Positions 58,480-64,000 of a stretch of DNA of 64,000 nucleotides are shown here, piece by piece. This DNA comes from Megalonaias nervosa (lineage: Eukaryota; Mollusca; Bivalvia; Unionida; Unionidae), in contig JAECUM010004929.1 of assembly GCA_016617855.1 (NCBI GenBank), forward strand, positions 62,001 through 126,000, read 5' to 3'. The translations under genes and the position numbers were made by a program. The notes beneath the pieces were generated by a model. That model was not told where the DNA came from. It did no database searches and saw nothing but the letters and a program-made list of their open reading frames with translations. Position 1 is the stretch's first letter; the number at the start of each line of letters is the position of its first letter.

Positions 58480-59455
58480 AGACCCTATCTTTAATCGCAG
58501 TGATTGTATCAGGAGATTGCTCCAAAACCAAGGACTTCCAACAACAGCTGTGGACATCATTAACAATTCATGGAGACCAGGAACAACTAAACAATATAAT
58601 TTGGCATGGAAAATGGAATTTTTGGTGTAAAATCAGGGAAATTAATCCCTTTTGTGTCTCTTCGGTAACAGCTATATCATACTTAGATTCTTTGGTAACT
58701 GAAGGTAAGTCTTACAGTGTCGTCAATACTCACAAGGCAATGTTACTTACTACTTTGAGAATGTTTGATAATGCATGGTGCCTCAACCCTTTGTTGATTA
58801 ATAGATACTTGAAGGGACTGTTTAACAAAAGTCCACTAAAACCAAGATATGTTGACACTTGGGATGTAAACCTAGTCTTAAAATACCTGTGTACACTTTT
58901 TCCTTTGGAAATATATCTTTAAGGTTATTAACAACAAAGCTCTGCTTTATCTACAGCTCCAAGAGCACAAACTCTAAAATCTTTGAATTTACATAACATA
59001 AGTGGTATGGCAGATAAAATAGTATTCAGTTTTTTGGATTTGTTGAAAACTTCAAGACAAGTTAAGAATTTCCAGTTGGAACTACTACATTATAAGGATG
59101 AGAAGTGTTGTGCTATGCATACTTTGTTGCTTTATCTTGACAGGACTAAAAATCTTCAGAAATCAACTCAAGTTCTGGTATCTTATTGTTCCTACAGAGC
59201 TGTGACATCTAGTACTATTGCAAAATTGTTAAAAATGGTTTTAGAACAATCAGGAATTTGATATGTCTAAATTCAACGCTTATTCTTACAAAACTGCTGC
59301 AGCATCAGCTGCTTTCAGACAAGACTGTCCCTAGCACAATATATTGAAAACAGCAGACTGGACATAAGTAAAGACTTTTCACAAATATTATCTAAGGGAT
59401 ATTCAGGCTAATAGTAAGGGTTTTGCTGAAGCAGTTGTTAATAGCATATAAATAT
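58480..59455 (+). pseudogene. DIRS tyrosine recombinase pseudogene
   Basis: The N-terminal SAM-like region reads 'DIINNSWRPGTTKQYNLAW' and then 'SYSVVNTHKAMLLTTLRM' with 'NRYLKGLFNKSPLKPRY'. The catalytic half has 'VFSFLDLLKTSRQVKNFQ' and 'CAMHTLLLYLDRTKNLQKS', then 'NAYSYKTAAASAAFRQD' where active members have 'HS.R.A.T.AA'. The catalytic His/Arg of that box are replaced by Tyr/Lys-Thr. The last block, 'VKTFHKYYLRDIQ', fits the region of the nucleophilic Tyr. Stops are present. This type of recombinase replaces the integrase in DIRS elements. Confidence 0.88.
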
Positions 59456-59542
59456 TTTTTGTTTGATAATGATTTACAGGTTAACATATGTTCCCTTTTT
59501 CCTTTCGATGTTTTTAGCAGATGTTTTGTTGTCAATCTTTAA

Positions 59543-59655
59543 AGATGCTATGCATACATGTGAGGCCGAAGGATTTACAGAAAACAATGAACTCCTCATC
59601 CAAGCATTTGTGAAGGATGAGGGGCATTATTGGAGTAAAGCCGGAGGCTGAGCAT
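59543..59655 (+). repeat. internal complementary region (ICR) of DIRS element 1
   Basis: 59543-59580 ('gatgctatgcatacatgtga' + 'ggccgaaggattta') is the inverse of the left outer end (54976-55016). 59584-59655 ('aatgaactcctcatccaagc' ... 'gtaaagccggaggctgagca') is the inverse of the right outer end (59874-59944). The two halves abut, as expected if the region records the joined ends of a circular intermediate. Confidence 0.92.
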
Positions 59656-59751
59656 GTATACACCCACCCATCCTTTGCTGCAAGTTGAGGTTTTTCTACA
59701 ACGGGGTTTTCCTTCCCTGTCTTATATAGACAATAAAACACTTCACTTTAA

Positions 59752-59944
59752 ACTATGAGATACCTCGAGTGGGTGGCTTGTTTATATAGAATACTTCAGG
59801 TGACACATCATGTGACTGATAAAAAAGTTTCCTTTTCTTTGAAGGGCACCTGTTTTTGCCAATGACAGAGTAACATGCTCAGCCTCCGGCTTTACTCCAA
59901 TAATGCCCCTCATCCTTCACAAATGCTTGGATGAGGGGTTCATT
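59752..59944 (-). repeat. right inverted terminal repeat of DIRS element 1
   Basis: The part from 59754 to 59869 is the inverse of the left ITR. The outer extension 59874-59944 ('agcctccggctttactccaa' ... 'tgcttggatgaggggttcat') has no copy at the left end but is complementary to the ICR, the asymmetric DIRS layout. Confidence 0.9.
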
Positions 59945-60334
59945 TAACTTTTTATCAGTGATTGAATGTGCCAATGGGATAAATAAAATCAGCATATAAT
60001 CTGTGAGGGTGCAGATTTCAAACCACACAAGTTTGTCACCTTGTCTAAATTTTTAACATTTTATTTTAAAAGAAGAGGAGTGGGTGTTGCTAATAGTTTT
60101 CCTTCTTAATTAACAAAAATAAGTACCTATCACCATAAAAGTTGTTTTGCATTAGCTTGAAGTACAATATGATAAAATTTTGTTTGTATTCATCACCACT
60201 GCCATATCAAGACTGGTTCTAAATGAAATTTTCCTCACAGAAGGAAATTTGCACTATTTCTTCTGTTTTGAAGACAACTCTGAAATGTCTTCCAAGTTTA
60301 AGCGAAGACATGAAATTGGTAATAAGACGTTATT
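59945..60334. other. no gene seen
   Basis: AT-rich flank of DIRS element 1; nothing supported. Confidence 0.45.
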
Positions 60335-60690
60335 AAAACATTCATGCAGTGTAAAACTAAGGGCAAAATGGCCAAATGGTGCAGCTTGAAATGACTGAAA
60401 AGGTCACTGACAACTAATAGGTAGTCTATTTGAACGTATTTTAGTTATCATATCATGGATGAGAATGGCATATAAACAAAGTCTATGTCTTTCTGTAATC
60501 TGCATACTGGAAATATAACCAATATGTATATACATAAAAAAAGGGCACCGCTTACCAGTCACGGACTTTCTAAAAATGGAAAAACCCTGAAGTTGATATG
60601 TGTACAGTATTGATAATGTATTGTATCACAGGCTTTGTATCATGAATCGTATTGATACACAGCATAGGTGTATCATTTCACCCCTAGTTG
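60335..60690 (+). repeat. dispersed repeat D, copy 2
   Basis: Same block order as 45785-46165: 'attcatgcagtgtaaaacta', 'ggcaaaatggccaaatgg', 'gatgagaatggcatataaac', 'gtaatctgcatactggaaat', 'gttgatatgtgtacagtat' and 'ataggtgtatcatttcaccc'. Diverged by many substitutions and short indels. Both copies begin and end at similar points. Confidence 0.75.
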
Positions 60691-60699
60691 TTGTTAAAA

Positions 60700-62340
60700 T
60701 GAAAGTGTGTAAAGTCAAACTGGCATATAGAGAAACATCACCTGTACTTTCCATTACTTTTAAGCTCCTCCTAAATCCCGATTTAATTCTGTTGACAAAA
60801 AACTTGCTAGTGTGCATCTTATGGGGGATTTCAATTCACGACTTTATATATCAGACATTTTTATCAATGCTGAGGAGTTTTTCTCTTGACAGTTTGACTT
60901 TGATGTAACTTTTATGATTTCTATATCTCATCTATGGCACACAAATTTAGTGCACTGAACAAGTACAATAATATCTTTGACTGAAATCTACAGAAACAAC
61001 ACACCTTTTAAATCCTTAAAGGTAGATATAGTGAATGTGGATGTAAATTCCTGTCAGTCAATAAAAATCAAAGTTAAGTATAAACCATAAATAATGATTT
61101 TTCACATAAATCAATTTTATCAAGCAATGCAAACTAAGTCGAGAAAACTTTAAATTAAACATACAAAAATATTTTTGGAAGATTATCAACAGTTAGAAAA
61201 AACAAAAGTGATGAAACAAACATTACCCTATACACACCACTGGTATTTTTTAAAAAAGATTTAAACAAATATGGCAACAATAAATAATGTCATTGAAGAA
61301 CTTAAAATAGATCCTCATAATGATGATAAACAGGTAAATAGACTCCAGCTTCAAAACACACAACTTGCAACCAAATCATGGTGAAAGAAATCCTAAAGTG
61401 CATTAAATTCTTAAAAAAAATAAAAAGACACCATTAAACAATAGCATTCAAATAACAAAGTTATCAATGAATTTATCAAGTACACATCAGATATCATGAC
61501 GCTAACTTACATTTCATTTTTTTAAGCTAATACTCAAATCAGAAATAATTTCAGATTCTTGGCTTAGGGAATCATAAAACCTATTTATAAACACAATGGG
61601 AATCTGACTCTCCCTGAAATATTATCATTCAATAATAATTTTAAGCTTTCCTGGAAAATTATTCGCTGTTATTCTAAATTTCAGAATCAGTCATTTTTGA
61701 AGTTTTCATGACATAATGTAGGAAAACCAAGCTGGATTCTGAACTAAATAATCCACAACTGATCTGATATTTGCACTATATACCTCAACACAATTTCAAA
61801 AATACTGAAAACAAAATCACCTTTCTTTTATCAAAGCTTTGATACTGTTTTAGCAGGCAGGTGTATGGATAAAATTACTCTGAAATATTGTCAACAGCAA
61901 TTTTAAAAAAAAAAAACATTCAAAACTTGTATTTAAACATAAAGTCCTGCATGATGCTTGCCAGAAAACAGTGGAGTTGGCAAGAAGAAAAGCTCTCACT
62001 GGTATTCTCAGTTTCTTAATGATCTGGAACCTTTCTTGCAACAAAATGTTCCAGAGTAAATATAGATTTAGTAGGATATGAGGCTTCAATGTATCTCAAA
62101 TTTTTTATGATATTATATGTAGGAGTCACTGTAATATTTAGGACAGAAGCAGATTCTTTCCAGGAAAATGTTAATGGTTTTACATATATGCTAATCTTAT
62201 TATATGCAGGTGATGCTGTAATGTTCGGGAAGAATGCAAATTCTTTCCAGGACAGTGTTAATGCTTTTTACATATTAAACTATGGCAACTTAATATTCAC
62301 TTTACATCAAGACTGTTCATGACATTTGGTACATATATAA
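60700..62340 (+). mobile_element. LINE family 3, strongly decayed EN-RT remnant
   Basis: An endonuclease motif 'HLMGDFNSRLYISDIF' lies at about 60815-60865 (compare 'LLGDFNAR...DF' in APE-type LINEs). RT pieces follow in several frames: 'NNVIEELKIDPHNDDKQ', 'PIYKHNGNLTLPE' (compare 'PIYK.KGD...P.NYR') and 'LLYAGDAVMFGKNANSFQ' (compare 'LLYADD.V.F....LQ'). The catalytic box reads AGDA instead of ADDx, so it is inactivated. Distinct from the 16-19 kb and 25-26 kb LINEs. Clade not determined. Confidence 0.72.
62112..62276 (+). repeat. 90-bp tandem duplication at the RT catalytic motif
   Basis: 'tatatgtaggagtcactgta' ... 'ctttccaggaaaatgttaat' recurs 90 bp later as 'tatatgcaggtgatgctgta' ... 'ctttccaggacagtgttaat'. 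In protein, 'YVGVTVIFRTEADSFQENVN' then 'YAGDAVMFGKNANSFQDSVN'. The frame is kept because 90 is a multiple of three, but two catalytic boxes in tandem are not compatible with a working RT. Confidence 0.82.
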
Positions 62341-63905
62341 CTGATCAATTTAAATTTAAACTTAGCAAAATTATGACTTCTACATGTGATACATTTCAGT
62401 ACTGAGAGGGCCTTAAAAAAACACAACAAAACAACTCAGATTCTTTCAAGCCACTGAACACATAATGCATCTTCAAACAACAGTGATTCCATTACTTTTC
62501 AATTTAGTTAGTATCTTCACAGTTTGATGGGCTCTGAACAAATGTTCACACTGCTTGCTTACTGCACTGAGCATGGGGCAGGTGTTGGATTTGTGCTCAT
62601 ACAGGTTGCAGTATTGTTTTAACCATTGATGCAACAACTGTTTGTTGTGGACAAGTTTTGTTCTTTTGTATTTTTTATTTTAGTTATTTGTAGAGATTAA
62701 TTGCTACTACACTCTTGTAATAATCCTGTCATCTACTAATCTCATGCAGCAAAGGGGAAGACCCAAGAAGCACCAAAGAGATGTATCAAAATTTAATAAA
62801 TGGTTAAATACATGTGTTCTTTCTAATTATTGCTGTTATTTTTTGACACTCATAAAGTGTTTTCTTGTCCGAAGACAGGGTGGGGTTGTGGTGAGGTGGA
62901 GTGGGGTCAATGCATATGACTCAAAATAAGAAAAGATGTACCAATGAGCTTATAGAAAATTTTTTGAAATTCAAATTTGAATAAAGGAATGTTTTCTTGA
63001 AGCATTTATTAATATACTTCAAACCAAAAAATGGCTGGTAGATATATATATATACAGCCATAAAAGATACATAAAAAAGTCTTTAAAATCCATTGGACTG
63101 TGGAATATATATTAACATGTAACTACTAATATTGCTGCTTTCAAAATTTCGTCAAAGAGCTTTATAGTGATGCTGCTGTCATTACTGTTCAGCACTGCAC
63201 TCATTACTTCTAACTTCACTGAAAATCTCTTTGAATTTTTCTTGGCCTGAAAATGCTCTTTAAGTATCTGCCCTGATGAAGCAATGCATATTAAGCTCCA
63301 GAATAACTAATGCTGACATGGTGTTTGCTGTATGTGAAAATTATAAAATAAATCCCCCACCCCCCTTGCAAGTGAACTTCACAATGTCAAACTACATCAA
63401 CCAGGAATTTTGAAATTAAGTATGGATGGGCTTTGATCCCTACAGATGACTCATCCTTCTCTCAATCACATCTGCATTTCAACATTTTCCTTTAAAAACA
63501 ATGAATCAGGTTTCCACACTCTTCTAGCTTTACCATTCCAATTACCAAAATTATGATGTTTTGTATTTAAAAAAACATAAAGTAAAATCAGATGTTAAAG
63601 AAACACTGCTGCTGATCATGAAGTAGCTTGTAACAATAACAATGGTTTCAACATTTTCATCCATGGCAATTAAGTGTAATAACTTTTGTTTCTTCAACAC
63701 ACATCTCCGATTTACCAAACTTAATATGAGTTCTTCCACTTCACTTTACCTATGCAAATCAGCCTAATGGTGTCGTCAAAAGCAGTACTCAAGGAATAAC
63801 AAACATAAAATCACTTTAGCTAGTCATTCAATGCATTTTCATGGTGTTCAGAAGAAATGCTTCAAAGATTTCCTCCAATTATCTTTGAAACATTTGAATA
63901 CTGAC
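62341..63905. other. intron, no gene seen
   Basis: Contains a short 'gtggggttgtggtgaggtgg' GT-rich patch near 62880 and a C-rich tract near 63355. The exon expected between 63906 and 46752 was not found here. Confidence 0.42.
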
Positions 63906-64000
63906 CCTGAGTCTTGTGAGAATCTAACATGATTGCTCCATCAGGCAGTGACATCCATACTGGAGCTACAGACTTTGAACTGAGTGACATATCAGAATCT
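63906..64000 (-). CDS. likely upstream exon of the REJ/polycystin-like gene, partial
   Basis: Open minus-strand frame from the window edge to a donor 'CAGG|gtcagt', ending in phase 1. The peptide includes 'SVAPVWMSLPDGAIMLDSHK'. A '..v.LDas.S.D' strand like 'GAIMLDSHKTQ' occurs at the start of REJ modules and in PKD-like repeats, which fits an exon before 46523-46752. The phases do not join directly (phase 1 out, phase 2 needed), so at least one exon between them is missing. The frame is short and only one splice site is visible. Confidence 0.5.

Larger units (their letters stand above)
54972..59944 (+). mobile_element. DIRS-like retrotransposon 1, complete structure, decayed
   Basis: A 4.97-kb element with inverted terminal repeats (54972-55133 and 59752-59944), an internal complementary region (59543-59655), and gag, RT/RNase H and tyrosine-recombinase remnants in the usual DIRS order. 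There are no LTRs and no integrase. The coding frames are broken, so it is dead, but the ends are well preserved. DIRS elements are copied through a circular intermediate in which the ICR templates the terminal junction; the sequence here fits that model closely. Confidence 0.93.

Overview
This window looks like an animal nuclear genome: AT-rich, intron-dominated and full of repeats. It has no rRNA, no CRISPR array and no bacterial operon. GT-AG introns, a REJ-type receptor gene, tRNA-derived SINEs with (CAA)n tails, DIRS-type tyrosine-recombinase retrotransposons, pogo/Tigger and hAT transposons, and tandem ~145-bp repeats inside short elements together suggest a marine invertebrate. A mollusc or other lophotrochozoan is my best guess; this is inference, because no species marker is visible.

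One host gene runs on the minus strand through nearly the whole window. Eight short exons (46523-46752, 37390-37593, 31886-32031, 24917-25034, 15014-15105, 11151-11276, 3869-3960, 191-287) each have an AG acceptor and GT donor. Their phases join without conflict over seven introns of 3.6-9.8 kb, giving 1105 nt and 368 full codons. The protein resembles the REJ (receptor for egg jelly) region of polycystin-1 / PKD1-like / PKDREJ proteins. A likely further upstream exon sits at 63906-64000, with at least one exon missing between it and 46752. The gene continues beyond both window edges.

Almost everything else is mobile DNA in the introns. 0-10 kb: a tandem-core repeat element, a tRNA-derived SINE, a 124-bp near-perfect hairpin and a complete but decayed pogo/Tigger transposon. 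15-20 kb: a SINE-related tandem duplication and a decayed LINE interrupted by a SINE, then a small inverted-repeat element. 21-30 kb: another tandem-core element, a hAT remnant, a LINE RNase H fragment, a 2.1-kb Tigger-ended element with ~270-bp tandem repeats, and a hAT MITE. 30-34 kb: another tandem-core element and a second type of Tigger pseudogene. 38-43.4 kb: a degenerate ~140-bp tandem array with a second copy of the 16-19 kb LINE family inside it. 48-53.9 kb and 55-59.9 kb: two DIRS-like elements in opposite orientations, each with inverted terminal repeats; the second also shows the internal complementary region. 60.7-62.3 kb: another decayed endonuclease/RT LINE.

Every transposon reading frame I could trace carries stops or frameshifts, so I see no active element. 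The strongest results are the phase-consistent gene reconstruction, the architecture of the DIRS elements, and the tandem-core elements found at four places with shared flanks.
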